DNA of 64,000 nucleotides from Verrucomicrobiota bacterium. Lineage in GTDB: Bacteria > Verrucomicrobiota > Verrucomicrobiia > Chthoniobacterales > Chthoniobacteraceae. Below, piece by piece: positions 1 through 8,265 of the stretch. Location of the stretch: assembly GCA_009885995.1 (NCBI GenBank), contig VFJQ01000013.1, positions 41,920-105,919 of the forward strand, in the 5' to 3' direction. Position numbers and translations under genes: made by a program. The notes under the pieces are model-generated. The model ran no database searches. It saw nothing but the letters and a program-made list of their open reading frames with translations, and was not told the origin of the DNA. The number at the start of each line of letters is the position of its first letter. The first letter of the stretch is position 1.

Positions 1-1031
1 TGGTCGCGCTTCGGCAGCTCGGCGAAGGGCGTCTTCACATCCACGCCACGCTCCGCGGCGCAGCGCATGAGGTCGCGCTGGCACTGCTGGCCGTTCTCGG
101 TCTGAAAGGGTTTCACCACGCCGGCCTTGATGCTCAGCGAGCGATCGGGAAGCGCGCGATCGAGATCGATCGTGATCGTGCGCCCAAAGCCGCGGCACGT
201 CGGGCACGCGCCGAGCGGGTGATTGAAGCTGAACAGCCCCGGTGATGGCGGCGTGATATCGACATCGCAGTGCGCACAGTGCCAGCCGGTGGAGAACGGC
301 TGGCCGATGGTGATCTTGCCTTTGCCAAACCGCAGCGCAGTCTCCACCGCCTCGGTGAGCCGCGAGCGGTTCGCGTCGCTGATCGCCACGCGGTCCTGGA
401 TTACCTGCACGACCGCCGGCAGACGCATCGCGCACGGCTCGTCGGTGCGGACGATTTCGCCGTCGAGCAGCACGCGGAGAAAGCCCTGCTGCTTCACGAA
501 GTCGAAGAACTCCCCGGGCTTCGTGCCGGGCGGGACGGGAACACCGAACGTCACGAGCACGCTGTCGCCGACGTGCTGCGCGAAGACTTGATCGACGATG
601 CTGCGCGCCGTCTCGGGTCGGATACCTTGTGCGCAACTCGGGCAATGCGCGGTGACGACGCGCGGCAGCAGCAGCTTCAAGTAGTCGTTGATCTCCGTCA
701 TCGTGCCGACGGTCGAGCGCGTGGTCTTGACCAGATTGCTCTGCTCGATGGCGATCGCCGGCGGGATGCCGCGGATCGCATCGACCTTCGGCTTATCCAT
801 GCGCTCGAGGAACTGCCGCGTGTAAGGCGAGAACGTCTCGACGTAACGCCGCTGCCCCTCGGCGTAGATCGTGTCGAAGGCGAACGACGACTTGCCCGAG
901 CCGCTCGGACCGGAGACGACGATCAGCTTCCCGAGCGGCAGATCGAGGTCGAAGCCCTTGAGGTTATTCTGCCGCGCGCCGCGGACTTCGATGCAGTCCG
1001 GGCTGGCGACGATGGTGAGCGGTTTCTTCAC
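1..1031 (-). CDS. uvrA: Excinuclease ABC subunit A, N-terminal part (cut by window edge)
   Basis: About 343 N-terminal codons are present; the gene continues past base 1. UvrA is the damage-recognition ATPase of nucleotide excision repair, working with UvrB and UvrC in the cytoplasm. The Walker A motif GPSGSGKSS is encoded around 893-920. It is followed by the family segments RQFLERMDKP, PPAIAIEQ and TRSTVGTMTEI, then zinc-type cysteine pairs and the CPTCRGFGRT segment near 190-215. The start taken is GTG at 1031, directly followed by KKPLTIV; an in-frame TTG lies two codons upstream and no strong Shine-Dalgarno is seen. The GloVer-repeat gene ends 51 bases upstream on the same strand. The missing C-terminal part prevents distinguishing standard UvrA from longer UvrA-like paralogues. 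Confidence 0.9.
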   Translation of the reverse strand, partial: MKKPLTIVASPDCIEVRGARQNNLKGFDLDLPLGKLIVVSGPSGSGKSSFAFDTIYAEGQRRYVETFSPYTRQFLERMDKPKVDAIRGIPPAIAIEQSNLVKTTRSTVGTMTEINDYLKLLLPRVVTAHCPSCAQGIRPETARSIVDQVFAQHVGDSVLVTFGVPVPPGTKPGEFFDFVKQQGFLRVLLDGEIVRTDEPCAMRLPAVVQVIQDRVAISDANRSRLTEAVETALRFGKGKITIGQPFSTGWHCAHCDVDITPPSPGLFSFNHPLGACPTCRGFGRTITIDLDRALPDRSLSIKAGVVKPFQTENGQQCQRDLMRCAAERGVDVKTPFAELPKRD

Positions 1032-1082
1032 AGGCAAAGGACGCGCACGCTCACCCGGCGCGTTCCCATTCGCAACCGGACG

Positions 1083-4000
1083 CTACGGCACGACCGTGAG
1101 TTGCACGCTGCCCGCGTCGGTCGTGCCGAGGAAAAATCCCGCGCCGCGATTGTCGCGCTGGATGAGCACGCCGCGGAATTTTACCCGCTTGCTCACAGGC
1201 CTGATCGCGCCGCTGAACAGGCCGGTGCGCGGCGCGAAGCTGAGCGTCGCCCTGGCCACGTTGCTGGCGGGATCGGGTCGCGGGCGGCCATTGACGATGT
1301 CGAAGCGGGACTCGAGCGCGGCAAAAAGTCCGCCGCGATCGAATGCGGCTGCGACTTGCGATCCGTCCGGCACATTGAGCGGCGGCGTCTGCGGCGTGTA
1401 GCGCCCGCCGAATGCAGTGAGCGTCGTCGAGAAGCCGGTGGCAAAGCGTGTCTGGCGGAGGAGGACGGGCTTCTCCCAGCGGGTCGTCGTCCCGGCTGCG
1501 GCATCGACTTCACCCGTGCCGGCGAGATGCAGCGTGCCGTCGATCACCCCGGTCTTGCCTTTGTAGGGCTGGGAGAAAAACGGGAGCAGGCCGCCGGGAT
1601 CGACGGTCGATTTCTTCGAGAACGCAGTCCCATCCGGCAGCACGCCGATGAGCGTCGCGCGCGCGGTCCTGCCTTGGCGGATCAAGCCGAAGCCGCTGCC
1701 GGCCGGCAGACCGTCACCGGCGATGGGGTCTGCGATTTCGTCGGGTGTGAAGCGCACGGTGAATGCGCTCGCCGGGCGTTGGACGCCCGCGGCAAAAAAG
1801 CCCTGGCCGGCGCGGAGGATGAGCGTGCGGCCGTTGAACGTGATGCGGCCCTCGACGCCGGCGGGCACCGTGCGGATCTGGCCGGATAAGCGGTCGCGGT
1901 CGCCGCGCACCGTCGTGTCGCGATCGGCTGCGAGTCGGCCTCGCACCGGGATCGAGCGCGCGCCGAGTTCGAAGCGCGCTGTGAAAGTCCTGCGCCGCGT
2001 CAGCGCGAGGCTCGCGAAGCCCGCCGCGAGCCGATCGGCTGCCGCGGCGGCGGGCGCGCCCTCGCGTGCCGCAGCTGTGGCGCCGGTGGTGTCGTCCTCG
2101 AAAAGCAGCCCCGCATATTCCCCCGAGACCACCGCCGCGACCATCACGTTGACCGTGGCAGTGGCGGTTTCGCCGAGGCCGTCGCTGACTGTGTAGGTGA
2201 AGGAGTCGCGGTCGATGAACCCCGTGCCCGGCGTATAGACGAGTGTGCTGCCGACGAGATCGACCGAGCCAAGGGAGCCTTGCGTGTAGCTGTCGATCGT
2301 CAGCGGGTCGCCGTCGGGTTCGAGATCGTTGGCCAGCACGTCGCCGACGAATGCATCCGTCGCGCTTTCCGCGAGGATCGCGTCGGTCTGTGGCTGCGGT
2401 TTGCCGTTGAGGAGAGTGAAAGGAATGGGCGTGCCCGTGATCGTGACGGCGTCGCTGCCGAAGCCGACGCGCGCGTGGAATTGGAACGTGTAAGTGCGGT
2501 GGCCGCGCAGGGCCGTCAGCGTTTGTTCGAGCATCTGCGTCCCGTAAAAGCCGTCGATGGTGACATGGGTGGTCTCCTGGTCGAGCGGGCCGACGCCTTC
2601 GCCGTAAGTGAACCAATACTCACCGCCGTAGCCGTTCGACATGAGGCTCGCGTTGAGCGTGACGGAGTTCGCGAGCACGTCGCTCGCGATCGTGGTGCTG
2701 CCGGTGGCCAGCGTGGTCGTGGCGAAGCGGAAGAGCGCCCCGCCGCCCTGCGGACCGCCGCGCGCGGTCACGCCGTAGAGCGCGCCGTCCGGGCCGAGTT
2801 TGAGGCCGCCGCTTGGCGCGAAACCGACGGCGTCGGATTGCGCGCCGCCACGAAACTCGTAGGCGACGGTGAAGGTGTTGATGCCGTCGATGCGGACGAG
2901 CACGCCGCCGCTGTCGAAGCCGCCGTCGCTGAGCAGAGCATAGACGCGCCCTTGCGAGTCGCGTGCCAGCGGAGCCACCCGCTGGAATGCGCCGGCCACA
3001 TCCTCGCTGCGCAACTCGGCCACGAGTTCCACCGTCCCGTCGAGCTTCAACCGGAGCACCTTGTTGATTGCGTCCTCCGTCGGCACCCCGCCGAGGAACA
3101 GAAAGCTCCCGCCCGGCTCCGGCAGCAGCGGGCCGCGCGGGTTCACGCTGCCCGCGGGCGACGCGCTGCCGCCGAACTCCACGAGTGTGGTCACCGCCCC
3201 TGCCGGCGTGACGCGGAAGATCGCTCCGCTTTCATTCGTCCCGCCCTCCGGCAGCGCGCCGAGGAGATTGCCACTCCCGTCCAGTGCGAGGCCGCCCTCG
3301 ATGAAGGTCTGCCCGAGCCCGAGCGGAGCGACGCGGAAGATGATATTGAGCGGGCCTGAGAAGCGATACAGCGCCGGTTCGTCGTCGAAACTCGACCCTG
3401 AGTTCATCGCGAGGCCGTAGAAATTTCCGGAGCCGTCGGATAACAGACCTTCCTTCGGAAAGCGGGCCGGTGTGTCTGCTACGTTGGCGCTGTCGCGAAA
3501 GCTGGCGCGGTCATTCACGATGCCGGAGGAGTCGATTTGCAAGATGCGCCCTTTGCCCTCGGTGCCGCCGGAGCTTTGCGTGAGCAGCACCGAGCTGCCC
3601 GGCTCCTCGAACGCGAGCGGCTGGCTGTCATCGTGGATGAAGTCGCTCGGCAGCGCAGCGAGCAGGCTGAGCGGACCGGAGGAGGGTCGTTTGAAAACAG
3701 TGCCGGTGAGACTTGTGCCGCCTTCCGAGGCGTAGCCGTAAAGGGTGCCGTCTTGCGCGAAGACGACCTGCCCATTCGGCGTCGCGCCGGTGCCGGTGCC
3801 TCCGTCGGGCAAGGGAATGGCAAACAGAGTCGGCGTGCCGTTTGCGTCGGCTTGGTAGAGCGAGCCGAAGATCGAGCCGATGAACCCGCCCGCACCATCC
3901 GCCAGCGGCCCGGCCTCCGTATAGTAAGACGTGGTGATCGGCGGCGCGATGCTGTCGAACAGGCTCAACTCGTCGATCACGCCTGCCTCGGACACGCTGA

Positions 4001-5063
4001 AGAGACCGCCGGCGTCGCCGTTCGAGACCGATTGGAAAGCGACGAGCAATTTGCCCGAGGCCAGCACGGCGAGGCCGGTGGTCGGAGAGCTGATGAATCC
4101 GCCGTTGCTCGCCTGGCTGAAGGTCAGCAGGCGGCTCGCCGCGCCGACGAGCGGCAACTGCCAGATGCCCGCAGCGCTGCCGATTTCCGTCGGCCCGACA
4201 AACAAACCATAGACTGCGCCGCTCGGCGTCTGCGCGAGTCGGCCCACGGGGTATGCGGCCTTCAGCGCGCCGGTGGGTCCGGTGAAAGCCGCCACGCTCG
4301 CGAACGTGACGACGCTCGTCGGCAGGATCGTCAGGCGAAAGATCGTGCCGAAGCCGAGCACGTCCGGGCTGCCCGCGGCTTTGCCGCCATAGAAAGTGGT
4401 GCCCACGAGCGTGCCGTCGGCCAGCTTCAGCAGCGGCGATCCCGGCGCTGCTCCGGGGAACTTTCCGGTGGTGCCGGTGAAATTTAGGATCGTTTGAAAC
4501 CGGCCCTCCGGCGACACGCGAAAGACCGTCCCATTGTCCACGTCCGGCCCGCCGTTGGCCGTCGTCCCGTAGAAATTCCCGTCATTCGCGCGAACTAGCC
4601 CCGCCGCCGGATTGATGCCGATCGCCGCTCCGAGGTAGCCGCTGAAATCGACCAGCGTCTCGACCGTGCCATCCAGCGCCACACGGAAGACCGTGCCGCA
4701 GTTGGATCGCCCGCCGGAGCTCGTCACGCCGTAGAATTTGTCCAGGCCATCAAACGCCAACTGCCCCGCCGGATTCGCGCCGCGTGCGGCACCCTGCGGG
4801 TCGCCGAAATTCGCGAGGATCGTGATCGTGCCCGGCCCGCTCGACATCGAGGGCTCCACGCGAAAGAACGTCCCGCGCCCGAAGCGCCCGCCGCTCGACG
4901 CGACGCCGTAGAAATTCCCGTCAGGCCCGGGCACCACGCCCTGGGTGAGATTCGGGACGCCGGCGGAAAAGCCGTGGAGCAGCTCGGGTTTAAGCCCGTC
5001 CGCGCGAGTTGGAATCGAGGACAGAACGACTGCGAGCCAGCAAAGGGGACGAAGGACTTTCAT
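1083..5063 (-). CDS. Large secreted GloVer-repeat beta-propeller protein with cadherin-like C-terminal domain
   Basis: 1326 residues. The N-terminus has a Sec signal peptide (hydrophobic stretch at residues 8-18, likely cleavage near ARADG-like TRADG). I count about 14 imperfect repeats of the type DGNFYG..(S/G)GG....G.VFRV. This is the GloVer repeat, named for Gloeobacter and Verrucomicrobium and typical of choice-of-anchor tandem-repeat proteins. After the repeats come an extracellular beta domain, a cadherin/Ig-like module (VLANDLEPDGDPLTI ... FTYTVSDG), and a beta-rich C-terminal region of about 300 residues without a recognised domain. No catalytic motif is visible, so a binding or surface role is inferred. 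It lies between the HU gene and uvrA, transcribed the same way. Confidence 0.85.
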   Translation of the reverse strand: MKVLRPLCWLAVVLSSIPTRADGLKPELLHGFSAGVPNLTQGVVPGPDGNFYGVASSGGRFGRGTFFRVEPSMSSGPGTITILANFGDPQGAARGANPAGQLAFDGLDKFYGVTSSGGRSNCGTVFRVALDGTVETLVDFSGYLGAAIGINPAAGLVRANDGNFYGTTANGGPDVDNGTVFRVSPEGRFQTILNFTGTTGKFPGAAPGSPLLKLADGTLVGTTFYGGKAAGSPDVLGFGTIFRLTILPTSVVTFASVAAFTGPTGALKAAYPVGRLAQTPSGAVYGLFVGPTEIGSAAGIWQLPLVGAASRLLTFSQASNGGFISSPTTGLAVLASGKLLVAFQSVSNGDAGGLFSVSEAGVIDELSLFDSIAPPITTSYYTEAGPLADGAGGFIGSIFGSLYQADANGTPTLFAIPLPDGGTGTGATPNGQVVFAQDGTLYGYASEGGTSLTGTVFKRPSSGPLSLLAALPSDFIHDDSQPLAFEEPGSSVLLTQSSGGTEGKGRILQIDSSGIVNDRASFRDSANVADTPARFPKEGLLSDGSGNFYGLAMNSGSSFDDEPALYRFSGPLNIIFRVAPLGLGQTFIEGGLALDGSGNLLGALPEGGTNESGAIFRVTPAGAVTTLVEFGGSASPAGSVNPRGPLLPEPGGSFLFLGGVPTEDAINKVLRLKLDGTVELVAELRSEDVAGAFQRVAPLARDSQGRVYALLSDGGFDSGGVLVRIDGINTFTVAYEFRGGAQSDAVGFAPSGGLKLGPDGALYGVTARGGPQGGGALFRFATTTLATGSTTIASDVLANSVTLNASLMSNGYGGEYWFTYGEGVGPLDQETTHVTIDGFYGTQMLEQTLTALRGHRTYTFQFHARVGFGSDAVTITGTPIPFTLLNGKPQPQTDAILAESATDAFVGDVLANDLEPDGDPLTIDSYTQGSLGSVDLVGSTLVYTPGTGFIDRDSFTYTVSDGLGETATATVNVMVAAVVSGEYAGLLFEDDTTGATAAAREGAPAAAAADRLAAGFASLALTRRRTFTARFELGARSIPVRGRLAADRDTTVRGDRDRLSGQIRTVPAGVEGRITFNGRTLILRAGQGFFAAGVQRPASAFTVRFTPDEIADPIAGDGLPAGSGFGLIRQGRTARATLIGVLPDGTAFSKKSTVDPGGLLPFFSQPYKGKTGVIDGTLHLAGTGEVDAAAGTTTRWEKPVLLRQTRFATGFSTTLTAFGGRYTPQTPPLNVPDGSQVAAAFDRGGLFAALESRFDIVNGRPRPDPASNVARATLSFAPRTGLFSGAIRPVSKRVKFRGVLIQRDNRGAGFFLGTTDAGSVQLTVVP

Positions 5064-5128
5064 AATCGGTGATGGCTCTCGGTGGGTCGTGTCACCGCGC
5101 GGGCACCGAGCACTCGCGCGACTCGATT

Positions 5129-5157
5129 CGCTTACGCCCCGCCCGTCGCCGGGTCAA
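5129..5157 (-). promoter_or_regulatory. Candidate sigma-70 promoter for the GloVer-repeat gene
   Basis: On the minus strand TTGACC (5157-5152) is followed after 17 bases by TAAGCG (5134-5129). The -35 match is strong and the -10 weak. It lies about 65 bases upstream of the ATG at 5063. By-eye prediction only. Confidence 0.35.
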
Positions 5158-5183
5158 GACTGCCTCTGCATTGACGGAGGCGG

Positions 5184-5507
5184 CTACTTGTCCTTCGCTG
5201 CCGCCTTCATTACGGCCGAAAGCTTGGAGACTTTCTGCCGCATGATTTTGCCAGACTTGAACTTCACCGTTGCCCTCGCAGGGATAACGAAGCTGCTGCC
5301 AGGTTGATTTGGATTTCGTCCGACGCGTGGCTTGGTCAGCCGCACCTCGAGGATGCCGAAGTTTCTCAACTCGACGGTGTCGCCCTTGGCGAGCGCGTCG
5401 GTGATGTGGTCGAGCGTCCGTTGCACCACATCAAAAACTTGATGCTGCACGAGCCCTGTTTCATTCGCGATTGCGACTACGAGTTCCCTTTTCGTAAGTG
5501 TTCCCAT
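5184..5507 (-). CDS. HU/IHF-family DNA-binding protein
   Basis: 107 residues from the ATG at 5507 (MGTLTKREL); an in-frame GTG at 5525 would add six residues. The HU/IHF fold is clear: N-terminal helices with KRELVVAIANETGL, then the DNA-binding arm segment VELRNFGILEV followed by GRNPNQPG, the conserved proline-tipped arm. A basic Lys/Ala tail (KAAAKDK) follows. Such proteins bend DNA and organise the nucleoid. The arm carries GRNPNQPGSSFVIPA, close to the canonical GRNP(Q/K)TG. It is a single-gene unit between rnhC and the GloVer gene. HU and IHF cannot be separated by eye. Confidence 0.92.
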   Translation of the reverse strand: MGTLTKRELVVAIANETGLVQHQVFDVVQRTLDHITDALAKGDTVELRNFGILEVRLTKPRVGRNPNQPGSSFVIPARATVKFKSGKIMRQKVSKLSAVMKAAAKDK

Positions 5508-5607
5508 AACGGCTGAGGCTTGCACCCCCGGTGGAATTTCGCAAGCCCGTCATGGAGAAAAAGTTCCGCGAGGTGTGTGAAATAGCGCCTTCGCGGTTGG
5601 TGTGGGA

Positions 5608-6558
5608 TTAACTTCGGGGTTTGCCCCGATAAGTGCTCACTTTCAGTCGGTAGTGCTCCGGCGCGAGTTCGTGCGCGGTCTTGAAGTGGGTCTTGGCCAC
5701 ACGCAGGAGCACCTCCGGGCCATGCGCGGCGATGAGCTCGCGCGCGACCGTCTTTACCCGCGGATCGGACGATCCACGCGGCATCTGGACTTCGAACTCC
5801 CGACTGGCCCGATCCATCCACGAGATGAACCCCTCGCGTGCCAGGATCGACGCTGCGGCGACGGCGAGGTCGCTCTCCGCTTTCGTCCGCGCGTCGAGTT
5901 GGATCTCCACGTTGCGCTTCGTCAGGGCTGTCTTGATGAGCTTCGGGTTCGCGAATTGATCACTCAGCGCACGCGGGCAGTCGGGCTGGATTTGCTGAAG
6001 ATCGCCGATGATCGCGGCGTGGCCCCATGCGAGTAGACGGTTGAGGTTGTCGAAGCCCGCATACATCTCGTTGTAGCGCTGCGGCACGAGCACGATCACC
6101 TTCGTCGCCACTCCCGGCGTCTCGCGGATCAGCCTCGAGAATTCGCGGATCGCCTTGTCGGAAGTGATGCGTTTGCTGTCCTGGATACCCGCATCCATGA
6201 AGCTGCGCGCGATCTCGCGATCGGTGTAGCACCCGGCGATGACCAGCGGGCCGAAGAAGTCGCCCTTGCCGCTCTCATCGATGCCGAAGTGCGGCTCGAA
6301 CATCGCCGCATCGTGGACTTCCTCGTAGCCGAGCTTCGCCTCGCCGAGGATCTCCGGCTCGAGCATGAACGTGACGAACTCCTCGGTCCCTTTGCCCGCG
6401 ACGACGATCTTCGGTCCCTTCTCATAAACCGAGACGTTTGCGTTCGCTCCCTCGGCGAAGAAGAGCATGTAAGGCCGCTCGGCGAACTTCCACCCACGCT
6501 CGGTCAGCAGCGCGCGCAGCTTCTCCGCTTGCGCCGTGGTGAGCGGGCAGACGTGCAT
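5608..6558 (-). CDS. rnhC: Ribonuclease HIII
   Basis: 316 residues from the ATG at 6558 (MHVCPLTT). RNase HIII removes RNA from RNA-DNA hybrids in the cytoplasm. The N-terminal ~90 residues form the TBP-like substrate-binding domain seen in HIII enzymes. The catalytic core begins with DESGKGDFFGPLV, the HIII signature that supplies the first two acidic residues. QDSKRIT and, further on, the conserved acidic/His segments before the C-terminal helix (FKTAHEL) follow. An upstream in-frame ATG at 6603 would overlap the probable promoter region of the divergent mutY, so the shorter start is preferred. Length fits the family (about 300). Confidence 0.92.
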   Translation of the reverse strand: MHVCPLTTAQAEKLRALLTERGWKFAERPYMLFFAEGANANVSVYEKGPKIVVAGKGTEEFVTFMLEPEILGEAKLGYEEVHDAAMFEPHFGIDESGKGDFFGPLVIAGCYTDREIARSFMDAGIQDSKRITSDKAIREFSRLIRETPGVATKVIVLVPQRYNEMYAGFDNLNRLLAWGHAAIIGDLQQIQPDCPRALSDQFANPKLIKTALTKRNVEIQLDARTKAESDLAVAAASILAREGFISWMDRASREFEVQMPRGSSDPRVKTVARELIAAHGPEVLLRVAKTHFKTAHELAPEHYRLKVSTYRGKPRS

Positions 6559-6615
6559 GGCTTTTGGTTTTTGCGATGGCGGCAGTGAAGATCCCGAGGG
6601 CATATATCGCAGCGA

Positions 6616-7620
6616 GTGAACATCACGAACCTGCCCGACCCAAAGCCATTTCGCGCGCGCCTCACCGCGTGGTTCCGCCGGCACGGGCGCGACCTGCCGT
6701 GGCGCCGCGACACATCGCCCTACGCGGTGCTCGTCAGCGAGTTCATGCTCCAGCAGACTCAGGTCGCCACGGTCATCCCGTATTTCGAGCGCTGGATGCA
6801 GCGCTTTCCGGACTTCGCCACGCTCGCTGCGGCGGGTGAAGCCGACGTGCTCTCGCAATGGCAAGGTCTCGGCTACTACTCTCGCGCGCGGAATCTCCAC
6901 CGCGCCGCGAAGCTGATCGTCGAGCGCTTCGACGGGAATCTTCCCGACGACAATGATGCGATCGCGTCGCTGCCCGGCGTGGGCCGCTACACCGCAGGCG
7001 CCATCGCCGCGTTCGCCTTCGACCGATCGGTGGCGACGGTGGACGGGAACATCGCCCGCGTGCTCGCACGCTTGCTCGATCATCGCGAGGCGATTGATTC
7101 GGGCGAAGGTCAGGCCTTCATCTGGCAGACCGCCGAGGCGCTGCTGCCCGCGCGCGGTGGTCGGCTCCACACCTCCGCGCTGATGGAACTTGGCGCGCTC
7201 CTCTGCACGCCGCGCGCGCCGCAGTGCCTGCTCTGCCCGGTGCGCGAGTATTGCTCCGCGAAGGAGCCGGAGAAGGTGCCGCTCAAGAAAGCCCGCGCCC
7301 GCACGATCGCGCTCGACGAGCCCTGCGCCTGGATTCGACGCCGCGATGCGATCCTGCTCGAAAAGCAAACCGGTTCGCGCTGGCGTGGGATGTGGAAGCT
7401 TCCGGGCACGGCGCCGCGCGAATCAGTCCCGCTGCACACCGCCGAGTATCCATTCACGAATCACCGCGTCACGTTGCGCGTCTTTGCCGGCCGCTCGACG
7501 AAGACCCTTGGCGAAAACCAGGCGTGGATTTGCGACGCCGACCTCGACGCGCTCCCGCTCACCGCGCCGCACCGCCGCGCCATTCGCGCGTTGCTTTCGC
7601 GCGACACAGCCGCCAGCTAA
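6616..7620 (+). CDS. mutY: A/G-specific adenine glycosylase
   Basis: 334 residues, starting at GTG. MutY removes adenine mispaired with 8-oxoguanine or G. Visible features are EFMLQQTQV with the catalytic Glu, the helix-hairpin-helix segment LPGVGRYTAGAI, VDGNIARV with the catalytic Asp, and the 4Fe-4S cluster loop CTPRAPQCLLCPVREYC with C-X6-C-X2-C-X5-C spacing. The C-terminal ~100 residues carry the NUDIX-like 8-oxoG recognition domain (RWRGMWKLPG). It is divergent from rnhC, 57 bases away, and followed by eda after nine bases, so eda is probably co-transcribed. Confidence 0.94.
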   Translation: MNITNLPDPKPFRARLTAWFRRHGRDLPWRRDTSPYAVLVSEFMLQQTQVATVIPYFERWMQRFPDFATLAAAGEADVLSQWQGLGYYSRARNLHRAAKLIVERFDGNLPDDNDAIASLPGVGRYTAGAIAAFAFDRSVATVDGNIARVLARLLDHREAIDSGEGQAFIWQTAEALLPARGGRLHTSALMELGALLCTPRAPQCLLCPVREYCSAKEPEKVPLKKARARTIALDEPCAWIRRRDAILLEKQTGSRWRGMWKLPGTAPRESVPLHTAEYPFTNHRVTLRVFAGRSTKTLGENQAWICDADLDALPLTAPHRRAIRALLSRDTAAS

Positions 7621-7629
7621 TTCATCCCC

Positions 7630-8265
7630 ATGCAAAAGAATGCGATCATCCGTCGCCTCCTCGATCCCGGCGTCATCGCCATCATCCGGGCCGATTCTTC
7701 CGACCAACTCATCGAGTGCGCCGAGGCGCTCTACGCCGGCGGCGTCACTGCGATGGAAGTCACCATGACGACGCCGAATGCGCTACAAGTCATCACAGAT
7801 GTGAGCGGGCGCTTCGGCGGCAAGGTGCTCATGGGCGTGGGCAGCGTGCTCGACCCGGAGACGTGCCGCGCGGCGATCCTCGCGGGCGCGGAATTCGTCG
7901 TCACGCCGGTCACCAAGCCCGATGTGATCCGCCTCGCCAACCGCTACGGCAAGCCGATCGCCGCGGGTGCGTTCACGCCGACCGAGATGCTCACCGCGCA
8001 TGAGAGCGGCGCCGATTTCATCAAGCTCTTCCCAGCCGATTACGCCGGCCCGGCTTACGTGAAGACCGTGCTTGCTCCGCTGCCGATGCTGCAGATCATC
8101 CCGACCGGCGGCGTGACGCCCGAGAATGCCCGTGAGTTTCTCGATGCGGGTAGCGTCGCGCTTGGTGCAGGCTCCTCGCTCGTCTCAAAAGACATCTTGA
8201 AAAAGCGCGACTGGCCCGCGCTGCGCGCTCGCGCAGAGGCCTTCGTGCGCGCGACGAAGCGCTAA
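7630..8265 (+). CDS. eda: 2-dehydro-3-deoxy-phosphogluconate (KDPG) / KHG aldolase
   Basis: 211 residues, ATG nine bases after mutY. The enzyme cleaves KDPG to pyruvate and glyceraldehyde-3-phosphate, the last step of Entner-Doudoroff or sugar-acid degradation. The Schiff-base lysine is Lys132 in FIKLFPA, and the catalytic Glu is Glu43 in AMEVTMTTP. The phosphate-binding PTGGVTPEN and GSSLV segments are present. Full length for the family. Its stop codon overlaps that of the convergent MFS transporter by four bases. That transporter looks like a sugar-acid carrier, so the pair may share a substrate class, although they are on opposite strands. Confidence 0.93.
   Translation: MQKNAIIRRLLDPGVIAIIRADSSDQLIECAEALYAGGVTAMEVTMTTPNALQVITDVSGRFGGKVLMGVGSVLDPETCRAAILAGAEFVVTPVTKPDVIRLANRYGKPIAAGAFTPTEMLTAHESGADFIKLFPADYAGPAYVKTVLAPLPMLQIIPTGGVTPENAREFLDAGSVALGAGSSLVSKDILKKRDWPALRARAEAFVRATKR

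Noticed and set aside
270..1889. Long plus-strand frame of 539 codons at the left end
   Set aside because: Composition is Arg/Ala/Asp-rich without motifs and it lies antisense to uvrA and the GloVer gene; typical antisense shadow in G+C-rich DNA.
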